Program-made: the position numbers and the translations under genes
Shown here: piece by piece, positions 32,692 through 41,834 of the stretch
Numbering within the stretch: position 1 is the first letter of the stretch
Layout: every line of letters starts with the position of its first letter
Notes under the pieces: generated by a model
What the model was told of the DNA's origin: nothing
The model's database searches: none
The model's input: the letters and a program-made list of their open reading frames with translations, nothing else
DNA from: Lysinibacillus alkalisoli
GTDB taxonomy: Bacteria; Bacillota; Bacilli; Bacillales_A; Planococcaceae
NCBI RefSeq assembly: GCF_014643595.1
Contig: NZ_BMJT01000007.1
Location: 62,001 to 126,000 of the forward strand
DNA: 64,000 nt
Direction of reading: 5' to 3'

Positions 32692-33423
32692 TTAGCTTAA
32701 ACGCTTAAGGAATATCGTTTGTGCAATTAAAAATAGAACGCCTACAGCCCAATACAACACCAACGCAGAAGGCATAATAAAGACAACAAAACACATCATA
32801 ATAGGTGTTACATATAATATGAACTTCATTTGTTGTTGACTATTATCTAGATGAAGCGTACTTATTTTAGCTTGCAGTACATAAAGAATAATTGTGATAA
32901 TAGCTAATATTATATCTGTCTGTCCTAACTCAAACCATAAGAAACTATGCGTTGCTATTGCTGAAGACTCTCTAATGGCATAATATAAACCAATATAGAT
33001 GGGCATTTGTAAAAGTAAAGGGACACAGCCTGACAACATAGCAAAAGGATTGGTGCCATGTTTTGCATATATGGCAGACATTTCTTTTTGCATCTCTAGT
33101 TGTGCTTCTGGTCGCTGGTCTGTTTTATATTTTGCCGTAATAGCATCTATCTCTGGCTTCAATTGTTTCATCTTTTCTTGCGTGACCTTACTCGCTCTCG
33201 TTTGTTTAATAATGAGTGGTAATAATATAAGACGCACAGCAAGTGTAATCGCAATAATAGCTAGACCATAATTGCCGTCAAAAATAGTAGCGATACTATC
33301 AATTACTTGTGAGAATGGATTCACAACATACGTTGTAAACGATACACACCCTGATAAAAGTAACCCTATATTGATTAATAAAAATAATAATATTGTCTGT
33401 TTATATGTGAATAATTGATTCAA
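32692..33423 (-). CDS. yidC2: Membrane insertase YidC/Oxa1 family, YidC2 (YqjG) type lipoprotein
   Basis: This 243-residue insertase helps fold membrane proteins. The signal peptide ends in a lipobox (LLLSGC), so Cys-26 is probably lipid-modified. The conserved Arg of the hydrophilic groove is in AVRLILLPLIIK, and the helices include QMPIYIGLYYAIRES and LYWAVGVLF. It starts with TTG behind GGAGG. That site overlaps the hairpin at 33431-33460, and the MifM-like leader gene lies directly upstream. This matches B. subtilis mifM-yqjG, in which yqjG rises when insertase activity falls. Confidence 0.95.
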   Translation of the reverse strand: MNQLFTYKQTILLFLLINIGLLLSGCVSFTTYVVNPFSQVIDSIATIFDGNYGLAIIAITLAVRLILLPLIIKQTRASKVTQEKMKQLKPEIDAITAKYKTDQRPEAQLEMQKEMSAIYAKHGTNPFAMLSGCVPLLLQMPIYIGLYYAIRESSAIATHSFLWFELGQTDIILAIITIILYVLQAKISTLHLDNSQQQMKFILYVTPIMMCFVVFIMPSALVLYWAVGVLFLIAQTIFLKRLS

Positions 33424-33430
33424 CTTTGTT

Positions 33431-33460
33431 CCTCCTCTTATTATGTGTTAATAATAAGAG
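33431..33460 (-). promoter_or_regulatory. Hairpin linking leader-gene end to yidC2 ribosome-binding site
   Basis: CTCTTATTAT (33451-33460) and ATAATAAGAG (33435-33444) form a perfect 10-bp stem with loop TAACAC. The 5' arm is made of the last codons of the leader gene, and its stop TAA is in the loop. The 3' arm runs into the extended ribosome-binding site GAGGAGG (33431-33437), of which the first bases are in the stem. A ribosome held a few codons before the stop would open it. Confidence 0.8.
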
Positions 33461-33732
33461 TTCGTCGGTACTTCATCATCTGTTTGTTGTGCTATTCTTC
33501 GTTGTCTCCTCATTACCCAAACAAATACCGCTTCATTAGGAATAAGCCGAGAAATGAAATAGACAACATTAATATTAATTTGACGAAGAGCACATAATGT
33601 TGGCTTTAAAAATGGTAGTTTTGCTGTTGAAGTTGATAATGCATAGCTAATGGCTAACAAAATCACAAACAATAACATATACATATAAAAATCTGCTGTC
33701 CCTATCCATATCTCCTGCATAAGCTGTAACAA
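33448..33732 (-). CDS. MifM-like regulatory leader peptide upstream of yidC2
   Basis: This is a 94-residue protein with one N-terminal membrane helix (about residues 15-32, MYMLLFVILLAISYAL), then a basic linker. Trp-72 is followed 13 residues later by the acidic cluster D85-D86-E87, then V-P-T-N-S-Y-Y. As I recall B. subtilis MifM, it has 95 residues, one N-terminal helix, Trp-73 and D86-E87-E88-D89 in its stalling site, the same spacing. The start is TTG at 33732, 8 bases from AGGAGG; a GTG nine bases upstream lies inside that site. Only 24 bp separate its stop from yidC2. Arrest is inferred, not shown. Confidence 0.75.
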   Translation of the reverse strand: MLQLMQEIWIGTADFYMYMLLFVILLAISYALSTSTAKLPFLKPTLCALRQININVVYFISRLIPNEAVFVWVMRRQRRIAQQTDDEVPTNSYY

Positions 33733-33797
33733 ATTATTCACCTCCTTACCTTTATCTTACGTTTTATCACCCAGTATAGTTTCAAAATAAAAGCATC

Positions 33798-33832
33798 TAA
33801 AAAAGCACTGACGTTTTAATTCGTCAGTGCCT
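33798..33832 (-). terminator. Terminator of hmp
   Basis: GCACTGACG and CGTCAGTGC arms on the minus strand are followed by TTTTTTAG. Confidence 0.85.
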
Positions 33833-33866
33833 TTTGAATGCCATAGGCTACTTTATCATAATGCTA

Positions 33867-35018
33867 CTACGCTAATTGCAATGCTGGTCCAAAGAATTCA
33901 TAGTGAATGCGATCTTCTGTAAACCCTTGTTCTTTTAATAACTGTACAGCACTAGCCATAAACGGCACTGGTCCACATACATAGACTTCTGCATCTTGTG
34001 GAATCGTATTTTTAATGATATCTGCGTTAATATATTGTTCTTTATCCGAGTACAACACTTCATAGTTAGCGTTTGGCATTGTTTGCAACTTTTGCTTAAT
34101 TGCATCTTTAAATGTAACTACATTTTCGTTACGTGCACATTGAATAAATGTCACTTCTTGGTCTGTCGTTGCTTGCAACATACTATTTAAAGGTGTTACA
34201 CCTATACCCCCACTAATAAAGGCTACTTTCTGTGATTCGCCTAATGTAAATACACCTGCTGGGGCACTCACATCTAATACATCTCCTTCTTGTAAAGTAT
34301 CATGTAAATAATTCGATACTTTCCCTTGTGGCGTTGCTTCAACCTCTTTTTTCACCGAAATACGAAAAGCATCATGGTTTGGTGCTTGAGATAATGTATA
34401 TTGACGATTAGCTAAATACTGCTCACCAGGAATAGCAGTACGCACTGAAATATATTGACCTGGTGCATAATTCGGTAAAGTTGAACCATCTTCTGGCACT
34501 AGGTAAAATGATGTCACTAAATCATTCTCCACCTCTTTTTTAGCTACTTTAAAAGGTTTAAATAAACGCCAGCCACCATCTTGTTCTGTTTGTTGGTATA
34601 ACTCTTCTTCTACTTGAATAAAGATGTCAGCAATAACGCCATAGGCCTGCTCCCACGCATCTATTATTTCAGGTGTAGCGGCATCCCCTAATACCTCTTG
34701 AATCGCACCTAATAAATATTTGCCTACGATTGGATAATGTTCAGGTAAGATACCAAGACTTCTATGTTTATGAGCAATTTGCATCACCGCAGGCAAGATC
34801 GCCTGTAAATTTTCAATATGTACTGCTGCAGCATATACCGTATTAGCTAATGCTGTTTGTTGTCTACCTTGTGCTTGATTCGTATGATTAAAAATGTTTA
34901 ATAATTCTGGATGTGCTTCAAACATGTTTTGATAAAACGTTTTTGTGATTGTAACACCATGAACCTCCAATACAGGTGCCGTTTGCTTAATAATCTCCAT
35001 AGTTTGTTGTTGTAACAT
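33867..35018 (-). CDS. hmp: Flavohaemoglobin, nitric oxide dioxygenase
   Basis: Hmp turns NO into nitrate with O2 and NAD(P)H. The globin domain (about 1-140) has the proximal haem His in [10 protein letters not shown]. The FAD domain has RQYTLSQAP, and the NAD domain has SGGIGVTPL and a C-terminal YEFFGP. The frame opens at 35045, but AAGGAGTG before the ATG at 35018 marks the start (383 residues). It is divergent from nsrR with operator-like repeats between them. Confidence 0.96.
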   Translation of the reverse strand: MLQQQTMEIIKQTAPVLEVHGVTITKTFYQNMFEAHPELLNIFNHTNQAQGRQQTALANTVYAAAVHIENLQAILPAVMQIAHKHRSLGILPEHYPIVGKYLLGAIQEVLGDAATPEIIDAWEQAYGVIADIFIQVEEELYQQTEQDGGWRLFKPFKVAKKEVENDLVTSFYLVPEDGSTLPNYAPGQYISVRTAIPGEQYLANRQYTLSQAPNHDAFRISVKKEVEATPQGKVSNYLHDTLQEGDVLDVSAPAGVFTLGESQKVAFISGGIGVTPLNSMLQATTDQEVTFIQCARNENVVTFKDAIKQKLQTMPNANYEVLYSDKEQYINADIIKNTIPQDAEVYVCGPVPFMASAVQLLKEQGFTEDRIHYEFFGPALQLA

Positions 35019-35043
35019 GTGTATCACTCCTTTTCTTAATTCC

Positions 35044-35072
35044 ACTATAACGCGGGTTATTTTTTAAAGCAA
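35044..35072 (-). promoter_or_regulatory. Sigma-A promoter of hmp
   Basis: TTGCTT (35067-35072) and TATAGT (35044-35049) on the minus strand are 17 bp apart. An NsrR-like half-site begins directly upstream of the -35 element. Confidence 0.65.
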
Positions 35073-35073
35073 T

Positions 35074-35157
35074 ATATAAAATACATCTTTAACAATTCTG
35101 CCACAAAACATACATATAAAATACATCTTTAAAATTTATGTATCAATTATACATCTT
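35074..35157. promoter_or_regulatory. NsrR-type operator cluster between hmp and nsrR
   Basis: The half-site AAGATGTAT (minus strand) occurs at about 35082, 35122 and 35150. The first two lie in a 19-bp direct repeat (35074-35092 and 35114-35132) exactly 40 bp apart. The third is part of a dyad, ATGTATCAATTATACAT (35138-35154). The half-site matches the known NsrR half-site AAGATG-AT. A TATAAT for nsrR is at 35198-35203. Confidence 0.7.
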
Positions 35158-35229
35158 TTGTGCAAGATGAATTACTCGCCATTAGTCTGATAAATGCTAT
35201 AATATAGTAAGGAAAGTGGGGAAGATCAC

Positions 35230-35667
35230 ATGCGCTTAACTGTGTACACTGACTACTCATTACGCACATTAATTTTTTTAGGTGCTAAAGAGCGTGAACA
35301 ATTAACAACAATTCAGGAAATTTCAGATGCTTATAATATATCGAAAAACCATTTAATGAAAGTTACACATCAATTAGGACAACTTGGTTATATCGAAACC
35401 ATACGAGGTCGTGGTGGTGGTATACGACTTGCCAAACCTGCAGATGAGATTGGCATTGGTGAGGTAGTACGGCAAACAGAAGAAGACTTTCATTTAGTCG
35501 AATGTTTTAACCCAGAGAGTAATCTCTGTAAAATTGCTTCTGCCTGCCAGTTAAAGAGCGTATTGCACGAGGCATTACTCGCCTATTTAGCAGTGCTCGA
35601 TCAGTACACAATTGCCGACTTTTTACAAAACAAAAATTTAATTTTATCACTACTTCGTCAACCATGA
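35230..35667 (+). CDS. nsrR: Nitric oxide-sensing repressor NsrR (Rrf2 family)
   Basis: NsrR holds an iron-sulfur cluster that reacts with NO, releasing target promoters such as hmp. The N-terminus MRLTVYTDYSLRTL and the recognition helix ISKNHLMKVTHQLGQLGY are typical. Three cysteines lie in ECFNPESNLCKIASACQLK, the cluster ligands. It has 145 residues and the ribosome-binding site GGGG-AAGAT before ATG. The flanking operators suggest autoregulation. Confidence 0.94.
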   Translation: MRLTVYTDYSLRTLIFLGAKEREQLTTIQEISDAYNISKNHLMKVTHQLGQLGYIETIRGRGGGIRLAKPADEIGIGEVVRQTEEDFHLVECFNPESNLCKIASACQLKSVLHEALLAYLAVLDQYTIADFLQNKNLILSLLRQP

Positions 35668-35670
35668 CAA

Positions 35671-35828
35671 AAAAAGAAGCTGGGACACAACTCAATTTTG
35701 AGGAGAAATATAAAATTTAAGTAATAATTTTTCGGCTAAATGAATCACTTAATGTACTTGAAAGCAAAAAAATGTGAGGCGATTTTAAAAATCGCCTCAC
35801 ATTTTTTCTTTTGTCCCAGCCTCTTTTT
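35671..35828. repeat. Nested inverted-repeat element, also a double bidirectional terminator
   Basis: The outer arms AAGAAGCTGGGACACAA (35674-35690) and TTGTCCCAGCCTCTTTT (35810-35826) are imperfect inverted repeats. Inside is a perfect hairpin, AAATGTGAGGCGAT and ATCGCCTCACATTT (35766-35807), with poly-A/poly-T flanks. A small CTCAATTTTGAG stem is at 35691-35702. It fills the space between convergent nsrR and the DCC gene. GCTGGGACA-type arms are, from memory, common in Bacilli intergenic regions. Confidence 0.75.
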
Positions 35829-35880
35829 TAACGACACTTTATCATAAACGAACCCTATTCTAACTTATTGTCATAAGTCT

Positions 35881-36258
35881 TTATGGTAATATACGTGCTC
35901 TTTCCGCTTTTGTAGGGATATGACATTGCTTTACTATAATACGGTGGCGATTGCGGGCAATATAATCATATATTTTATCCGCTAAAAAAGCAGGCACCAA
36001 ACGCCCTACATAATAAGGTATTATGCCATAACGGCTGCGTTTAATAATGCGCAAAGCGGCTTGCGATTTTATCCATATATGCTCCCCTTCAATTACAACT
36101 GCACTATCATCCATAATATGATGTTTGTGTACTAATTTTTGTCCTGTGTCACTTTGCAAAGATGCGAACTGATAAAAGGGTTCTTTTTCATAACGTAATA
36201 TCATTTGAACACTCGCTTGACAAAAGTGACAATCTCCATCAAAGAGTACAACATTCAT
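35881..36258 (-). CDS. Thiol-disulfide oxidoreductase, DCC family (DUF393, YuxK-like)
   Basis: This 125-residue protein opens with MNVVLFDGDCHFCQASV, the DxDCxxC signature of the DCC family. The family has a thioredoxin-like fold, but its substrates are poorly known. The C-terminal RNRHRI is also typical. It ends an operon after pheA (11 bp gap), which gives no clear functional clue. Confidence 0.9.
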   Translation of the reverse strand: MNVVLFDGDCHFCQASVQMILRYEKEPFYQFASLQSDTGQKLVHKHHIMDDSAVVIEGEHIWIKSQAALRIIKRSRYGIIPYYVGRLVPAFLADKIYDYIARNRHRIIVKQCHIPTKAERARILP

Positions 36259-36269
36259 AATACCACCAC

Positions 36270-37148
36270 CTACAGCGATTGTTTGTATAAATAATATGTC
36301 CCTAACGATTTAACATTGCAACCTAAAGCTTGTAACTCCTCCATTGCTCCTTGCATCATTGGTGTATGTTCATCTGATAAGATATCTACAATAAAGAAAT
36401 AATCACCCAGTCCCGTTTTTAAAGGTCTTGATTCAATTTTACTTAAGTTAAGTTGACGCCAAGCAAAGACAGATAATACTTGATGCAGCGCTCCAGAACG
36501 ATTATCTTTTGGCAAAGTTATCATTAATGTTGTCTTTGGTTGATGATCCGTATTTAATTGCGGCAAACGATGGTTCTGTTTAGATAATACAAAAAAGCGT
36601 GTATGATTGAATTGAAAGTCATGAATGGCAGGTTGTACTAATGCCAGGTTATATTTGGCTGCTGCTGAAGCATTACCTATCGCTGCAATACACTGCTCAG
36701 GATGTTCAGACACATATTTTGCTGCCGCTGCAGTTGATGACGTTTGATGTAATGGCACATGGCTAAAACGATAATACAAATACTTATGACATTGTGCTAA
36801 GGCATGAGGGTGAGAATATACGCCTTCAATCTTCTCCCAGTGCTCTTTTTGCGCCTGGTTGACCATTAAATGTTGTTCAATAGGTAACAATACTTCACCA
36901 ATCACATATAAATCTACTTCGTGGAATAAATAATCTAGTGTTAAGGGTACAGAGCCTTCTAACGCATTTTCTAATGGGACTACAGCAAGGTCTACTTTAT
37001 CAGCTGCAACTGCTTCGATACAGCCTGGTATTGTTGTCTGTGGCAGTAATTGATCTTGTGGGAATAATCCCTTTGTAGCAAGATATGTAAAGGACGCTTC
37101 TGGCCCTAAATAAGCGATTCGATAAGGCATTCTTTCTTTCTCTATCAT
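36270..37148 (-). CDS. pheA: Prephenate dehydratase
   Basis: PheA converts prephenate to phenylpyruvate in phenylalanine synthesis. The catalytic domain starts IAYLGPEASFTYLA and has the Thr-Arg-Phe motif in HTRFFVLSK. The C-terminal ACT domain has the Phe-binding ESRPLKTGLGDYFF, so feedback inhibition is likely. It has 292 residues and ribosome-binding site AAGGAGGT. A terminator separates it from pheB. A weak promoter (TTGGAA, 18 bp, TAAAAT) lies just upstream. Confidence 0.96.
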   Translation of the reverse strand: MIEKERMPYRIAYLGPEASFTYLATKGLFPQDQLLPQTTIPGCIEAVAADKVDLAVVPLENALEGSVPLTLDYLFHEVDLYVIGEVLLPIEQHLMVNQAQKEHWEKIEGVYSHPHALAQCHKYLYYRFSHVPLHQTSSTAAAAKYVSEHPEQCIAAIGNASAAAKYNLALVQPAIHDFQFNHTRFFVLSKQNHRLPQLNTDHQPKTTLMITLPKDNRSGALHQVLSVFAWRQLNLSKIESRPLKTGLGDYFFIVDILSDEHTPMMQGAMEELQALGCNVKSLGTYYLYKQSL

Positions 37149-37311
37149 GTTACAATTACCTCCTTATCATTATTTTACGCTTATTATTCAAAACATTCCA
37201 ATGATTATTATTTTTTGCATAAAAAGAAGTGGAGATCGCGTTACTTTTATTGTGAAGTAATAACACTACGTCTTTCTACTCTCATTTGTTAATAGTAGTT
37301 TTTACTAGAAA

Positions 37312-37358
37312 GTAAAAAGTGATAAGGGAAAATATGATTTCTCCCTTACCACTTTTTT
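37312..37358 (-). terminator. Terminator after pheB
   Basis: AAAAGTGGTAAGGGA pairs with TCCCTTATCACTTTT on the minus strand, followed by a T-run. It can also work in the opposite direction. The rest of 37149-37311 is AT-rich and holds only the pheA promoter region. Confidence 0.85.
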
Positions 37359-37367
37359 ATTTTTGTT

Positions 37368-37823
37368 TTATAATGCACCTGAACTAATAACTTCTGCTGA
37401 CTCAACAAAGTCAAGGCGCTTTAATTGTTGTAATAATTCGTCTAACTCGCAGGTCATACTTGTCACGTCTAGTGACAATGTTACATTTGCTCGCCCTTGA
37501 ATAGGTATGGTTTGATGTATGGTCAAGACATTACAGTGTGTAATTGATACCGTTTCCAATAATCTTGCCAGTGTACCTTTGCGGTCTTGCAACTGCAAGA
37601 ACACAGTCAAAATGCGTTCTTGCACAACAGAATGGAAAGGGAAAACCGCATCACGATATTTATAAAACGCACTACGCGAAATATCGACTTCTTTTACCGC
37701 ATCCCAAATGGAAGATACTGCACCGCTAGAAAGCAGCTGTTTAGCTTCTAACGTTTTTTGCATAGCATCTGTTAAAACATCTTCACGCACTAAAAAATAT
37801 CGTTGATTAGCAACGCTTTTCAT
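37368..37823 (-). CDS. pheB: ACT domain protein PheB
   Basis: This 151-residue protein has the PheB pattern: an N-terminal segment (YFLVREDVLTDAMQKTLEAK), a helix-turn-helix-like part (IWDAVKEVDISRSAFYKYRD) and a C-terminal ACT domain (LQDRKGTLARLLE). It was once taken for chorismate mutase; its role is unknown. It lies 20 bp after obgE, as in B. subtilis. Confidence 0.93.
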   Translation of the reverse strand: MKSVANQRYFLVREDVLTDAMQKTLEAKQLLSSGAVSSIWDAVKEVDISRSAFYKYRDAVFPFHSVVQERILTVFLQLQDRKGTLARLLETVSITHCNVLTIHQTIPIQGRANVTLSLDVTSMTCELDELLQQLKRLDFVESAEVISSGAL

Positions 37824-37843
37824 ATTTTTCCCCCTACTCCACT

Positions 37844-39130
37844 TTATTCAAAGAATTCAAATTCAAATTCTAATAAGCGAACCGTGTCACCGTGTTCCGC
37901 CCCGCGTTCACGTAAGGCCTCATCCACACCTAAACTGCGCAATTGACGAGCAAAACGACGCACGCCATCTTCACGGCTAAAGTCTGTCATTTTAAATAGA
38001 CGTTCAATTGTGTAGCCACTCAATACAAAGGCGCCATCATCATCACGTGTGATGTCAAAGTCCTCAGATGTATTTTCGTGTTTATACATCACTGTTGCAT
38101 CAGATTCTTCGACAACATCGTGTAATGTAAACTCTGGTGTCACTTCTAATAAATCTGCCACTTCAAATAATAACTCTTTTAATCCTTGTCGTGAAACAGC
38201 AGATACTGGGAATACTTTAATCGAAGCGCCTACTTTTTCACGGAATTGTTTTAAATTTTCTTCTGCATCAGGCATGTCCATTTTATTAGCTACAATAATT
38301 TGTGGGCGCTCAGTTAAACGCAAATTATATTGTTCTAACTCGTTATTAATCGTGACATAATCTTCATAGGGGGCGCGCCCTTCCATACCTGACATATCAA
38401 TCATATGCACAATAACACGCGTACGTTCAATATGACGTAAAAACTGATGCCCTAAACCAACACCCTCATGTGCGCCTTCAATCAGTCCTGGCAAGTCTGC
38501 CATAGCAAAGCTACGTCCATCTTCTGTTTCAACCATACCTAAATTAGGCACAATAGTAGTGAAGTGATATGCACCAATTTTTGGCTTTGCTGCTGATACG
38601 ACAGACAGTAATGTAGATTTCCCTACACTTGGAAAGCCAACAAGACCAACGTCAGCTAATACTTTCAATTCTAATACGACATTGAACTCCTGACCAGGTT
38701 CTCCTTTTTCAGCGAGTTCTGGTGCAGGGTTAGCTGGTGTAGCAAAGCGACAGTTACCTCGACCTCCTCGGCCTCCTCGCGCTATAACAGCACGTTGACC
38801 ATGCTCAACTAAATCAGCAATCACAACTTCTGTTTCTTCATCCATAACGACTGTACCAGGGGGCACTTTTACTACTAAGTCTTCTGCTTTTTTACCATGC
38901 ATGCCTTTACTCATACCATGTTCACCGCGTGTTGCTTTAAAGTGACGCTTGTAACGAAAGTCCATCAATGTGCGTAATCCTTCGTCTACCTCAAAGACAA
39001 CATTACCACCATTGCCACCATCCCCACCAGCTGGGCCTCCCATTGGGACATATTTCTCGCGACGGAAGGCGACCATACCATCGCCACCGTCACCACCTTT
39101 AATATAAATTTTTACGTGATCAACAAACAT
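37844..39130 (-). CDS. obgE: GTPase Obg (CgtA)
   Basis: Obg is an essential GTPase of 50S assembly and stress control. The glycine-rich N-terminal domain (about 1-158) has [20 protein letters not shown]. The G domain has P-loop [19 protein letters not shown] and NKMD. The C-terminal OCT domain completes the 428 residues, typical for Firmicutes. It lies 5 bp after spo0B. Confidence 0.98.
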   Translation of the reverse strand: MFVDHVKIYIKGGDGGDGMVAFRREKYVPMGGPAGGDGGNGGNVVFEVDEGLRTLMDFRYKRHFKATRGEHGMSKGMHGKKAEDLVVKVPPGTVVMDEETEVVIADLVEHGQRAVIARGGRGGRGNCRFATPANPAPELAEKGEPGQEFNVVLELKVLADVGLVGFPSVGKSTLLSVVSAAKPKIGAYHFTTIVPNLGMVETEDGRSFAMADLPGLIEGAHEGVGLGHQFLRHIERTRVIVHMIDMSGMEGRAPYEDYVTINNELEQYNLRLTERPQIIVANKMDMPDAEENLKQFREKVGASIKVFPVSAVSRQGLKELLFEVADLLEVTPEFTLHDVVEESDATVMYKHENTSEDFDITRDDDGAFVLSGYTIERLFKMTDFSREDGVRRFARQLRSLGVDEALRERGAEHGDTVRLLEFEFEFFE

Positions 39131-39135
39131 TTATT

Positions 39136-39669
39136 TCACTCCCTGTTTGCAGTAATTTGAAATTTTACATGCTCTACTGTGCTGTTTTCTATGACTACTG
39201 CAAAACATTCATTTTTTCGTTCGATTACAAGAGGTGCTTGCCATAAACCTTGAATATCCACTTCTAACTGCATGTCCACATCTGTTGTTTTAACTACAAT
39301 ATACAGTTTTTGAGGCTTTGTAATATCTGCAAGCTCCACCAATTGAAGCATTGTCTTTTCTAAGTATTGCGCTAATGCAAAGTCACATTCACCACTCATT
39401 GGTGCTGTAACATTACTTTTAACATCACATGTGAACATCGTAAAACGCCATGATACCGTTAATAACCACTCAATAGTTTCTGGTAGCCCTAGCTTATTCA
39501 AGTTAGATATCATCTGTAAACGTTTAGCCACTGTTTGAATATACGTTTTACTTTTATCATGAAGACCTAACTCTGCATACATAGAAAGGACTTGCAAGTC
39601 GTTTAAAAAATCATGATTTGCAAAGCGAATCGCTTCTCTCACACAAAGTTTAGGCTTCACGTCTGCCAT
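39136..39669 (-). CDS. spo0B: Sporulation phosphotransferase Spo0B homolog
   Basis: Spo0B passes phosphate from Spo0F to Spo0A. The protein has 177 residues with the SPOB_a helical-hairpin motif: NHDFLNDLQVLSMYAELG holds the candidate phospho-His and matches the HDWMNxLQ pattern. The C-terminal ATPase-like half is divergent. It lies between rpmA and obgE, the standard locus. An in-frame GTG upstream lies in AGGAGTG, so the ATG at 39669 was chosen. A TATAAT at 39705-39710 may be its promoter. Confidence 0.85.
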   Translation of the reverse strand: MADVKPKLCVREAIRFANHDFLNDLQVLSMYAELGLHDKSKTYIQTVAKRLQMISNLNKLGLPETIEWLLTVSWRFTMFTCDVKSNVTAPMSGECDFALAQYLEKTMLQLVELADITKPQKLYIVVKTTDVDMQLEVDIQGLWQAPLVIERKNECFAVVIENSTVEHVKFQITANRE

Positions 39670-39816
39670 GTTGTTCACTCCTAGTATAACAATGTTTTCT
39701 CACAATTATAGCGCATTGTTCAGCATTATTCATGTATTACACATACTATGAGAAAATTTCAATGTTTCAAGAAAAATAGACTCATAAGTAACACATACTT
39801 ATAAGTCTACTCATGC

Positions 39817-39862
39817 CCAAAAAAAGCATATCCAAAAAGCACAAAGCGCTTTGGACATGCTC
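39817..39862 (-). terminator. Terminator of the rplU-prp-rpmA operon
   Basis: GCATGTCCAAAGCGC pairs imperfectly with a downstream GTGCTTTTTGGATATGC on the minus strand, followed by TTTTTTTGG. Confidence 0.85.
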
Positions 39863-39875
39863 TTAATTGTCATTA

Positions 39876-40513
<638 letters not shown>

Positions 40514-40534
40514 CTAGGATTCACCTCACTTGAA

Positions 40535-40843
40535 TTAAGCGTTGATTGCTTCAACAACTAATTTTGTGTATGGTTGACGATGACCTTGTTTACGACGGTA
40601 GTTTTTCTTTGCTTTCATTTTGAAAACAGTAATTTTTTTAGCGCGGCCTTCTTTAACAACTTTAGCTGTTACAGTAGCTCCGTCTACGTATGGAGCGCCA
40701 ACTTTAGCACTGTCGCCACCTACGAATAAAACTTTATCAAAAGTAACTGTTTCGTCAGCCTCTACACCTAATTTCTCGATGAAGATCTCTTGACCAGCTT
40801 CTACTTTGATTTGTTTACCACCAGTTTCAATAATTGCGTACAT
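40535..40843 (-). CDS. rplU: 50S ribosomal protein L21
   Basis: L21 is a 102-residue 23S rRNA-binding protein. [17 protein letters not shown] and the C-terminal [15 protein letters not shown] are diagnostic. It is the first gene of rplU-prp-rpmA, with a structured leader. Confidence 0.98.
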   Translation of the reverse strand: MYAIIETGGKQIKVEAGQEIFIEKLGVEADETVTFDKVLFVGGDSAKVGAPYVDGATVTAKVVKEGRAKKITVFKMKAKKNYRRKQGHRQPYTKLVVEAINA

Positions 40844-40854
40844 TCTACATGCAC

Positions 40855-40946
40855 CTCCTTAGACTCAGACTCGCCCCTAGCAAGGTGACCTTTCGATACT
40901 TAAACCTTGTGAGTGCGGTTGTAGCATGGGTGCTACAAACAATAAC
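40855..40946 (-). promoter_or_regulatory. Ribosomal protein L21 leader
   Basis: Between promoter and rplU the transcript can form GTAGCACC/TGCTAC at its 5' end and AAGGTTTAAG with CCTTGC-type pairings further on. Position and size (about 90 nt) fit the Firmicutes L21 leader, a proposed autoregulatory site. I judged this by position and pairing, not by a covariance model. Confidence 0.6.
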
Positions 40947-40952
40947 ATTACG

Positions 40953-40981
40953 ATATTATCACGTATGTTTTATGAAGTCAA
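40953..40981 (-). promoter_or_regulatory. Sigma-A promoter of rplU operon
   Basis: TTGACT (40976-40981) and TAATAT (40953-40958) on the minus strand are exactly 17 bp apart. Confidence 0.85.
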
Positions 40982-40990
40982 TATATTCAT

Positions 40991-41028
40991 CAAAAGAAAA
41001 AGCCTGTCTATAAAAAGACAAGCTTTTA
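40991..41028 (-). terminator. Terminator after minD
   Basis: TAAAAGCTTGTCT pairs with AGACAGGCTTTT, followed by T-rich sequence. It lies immediately upstream of the rplU promoter, so spoIVFA/spoIVFB have no room here. Confidence 0.8.
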
Positions 41029-41032
41029 TTCG

Positions 41033-41833
41033 TTACTTAGAAAAAATAGCGAATAGCTTCGTGAAAAAACCTTTTTTATCCTCTGTAATTGCCATTAAAG
41101 GTACACTTTCACCAAGAATACGCCTTGCAATATTACGATAAGCTAGTGAAGCTTTATTATTGGGGTCCATTACGATTGGCTCCCCTTTATTAGAAGATGT
41201 AATGACATCCTCATCATCTAAAATAATACCAATTAAGTCAATAGACAGATGCGCTGTAATCTCATTAATATCTAATGTATCGCCTGACTCCATTAAATGA
41301 TGCCTTACACGGTTAATAATTAACTTTGGTGCTCCCACATGTGCCTCTTGTTCTAATAGACCAATAATGCGGTCTGCATCACGCACAGCGGAAATTTCAG
41401 GTGTAGCCACAACAATCGCTTGGTCTGCACCTGCTACAGCATTCCTATAACCTTGTTCAATACCTGCAGGACAATCTATTAGCACATAATCAAAAGTTTG
41501 TTTAATTTCATCAATTAACGCCTTCATTTGCGTTGGCGATACTGCCGTTTTATCTGTTGTTTGCGCAGCAGGTAACAAATACAATCGTTCTTCTACTCGC
41601 TTGTCCTTTACTAGAGCTTGATGTAAGCGACAACGTCCTTCTACGACGTCAACTAAATCGTAAATAATACGATTCTCTAGACCTAATACAACATCTAAAT
41701 TCCTTAAACCAATATCTGTATCAACTAAACAAACTTTTTTTCCTTGTAATGCCAGTGCTATACCAAGGTTAGCCGTTGTTGTTGTCTTACCAACACCGCC
41801 TTTACCTGATGTAATTACAATCGCTTCGCCCAC
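41033..41833 (-). CDS. minD: Septum site-determining ATPase MinD
   Basis: MinD binds the membrane and activates MinC to block polar division. The deviant Walker A is SGKGGVGKTTTTANLG. The C-terminal amphipathic helix (GFFTKLFAIFSK) is the membrane anchor. It has 266 residues. The start is GTG behind AAAGGGGG; the ATG overlapping it is out of frame. It lies 1 bp after minC. Confidence 0.97.
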   Translation of the reverse strand: MGEAIVITSGKGGVGKTTTTANLGIALALQGKKVCLVDTDIGLRNLDVVLGLENRIIYDLVDVVEGRCRLHQALVKDKRVEERLYLLPAAQTTDKTAVSPTQMKALIDEIKQTFDYVLIDCPAGIEQGYRNAVAGADQAIVVATPEISAVRDADRIIGLLEQEAHVGAPKLIINRVRHHLMESGDTLDINEITAHLSIDLIGIILDDEDVITSSNKGEPIVMDPNNKASLAYRNIARRILGESVPLMAITEDKKGFFTKLFAIFSK

Positions 41834-41834
41834 A

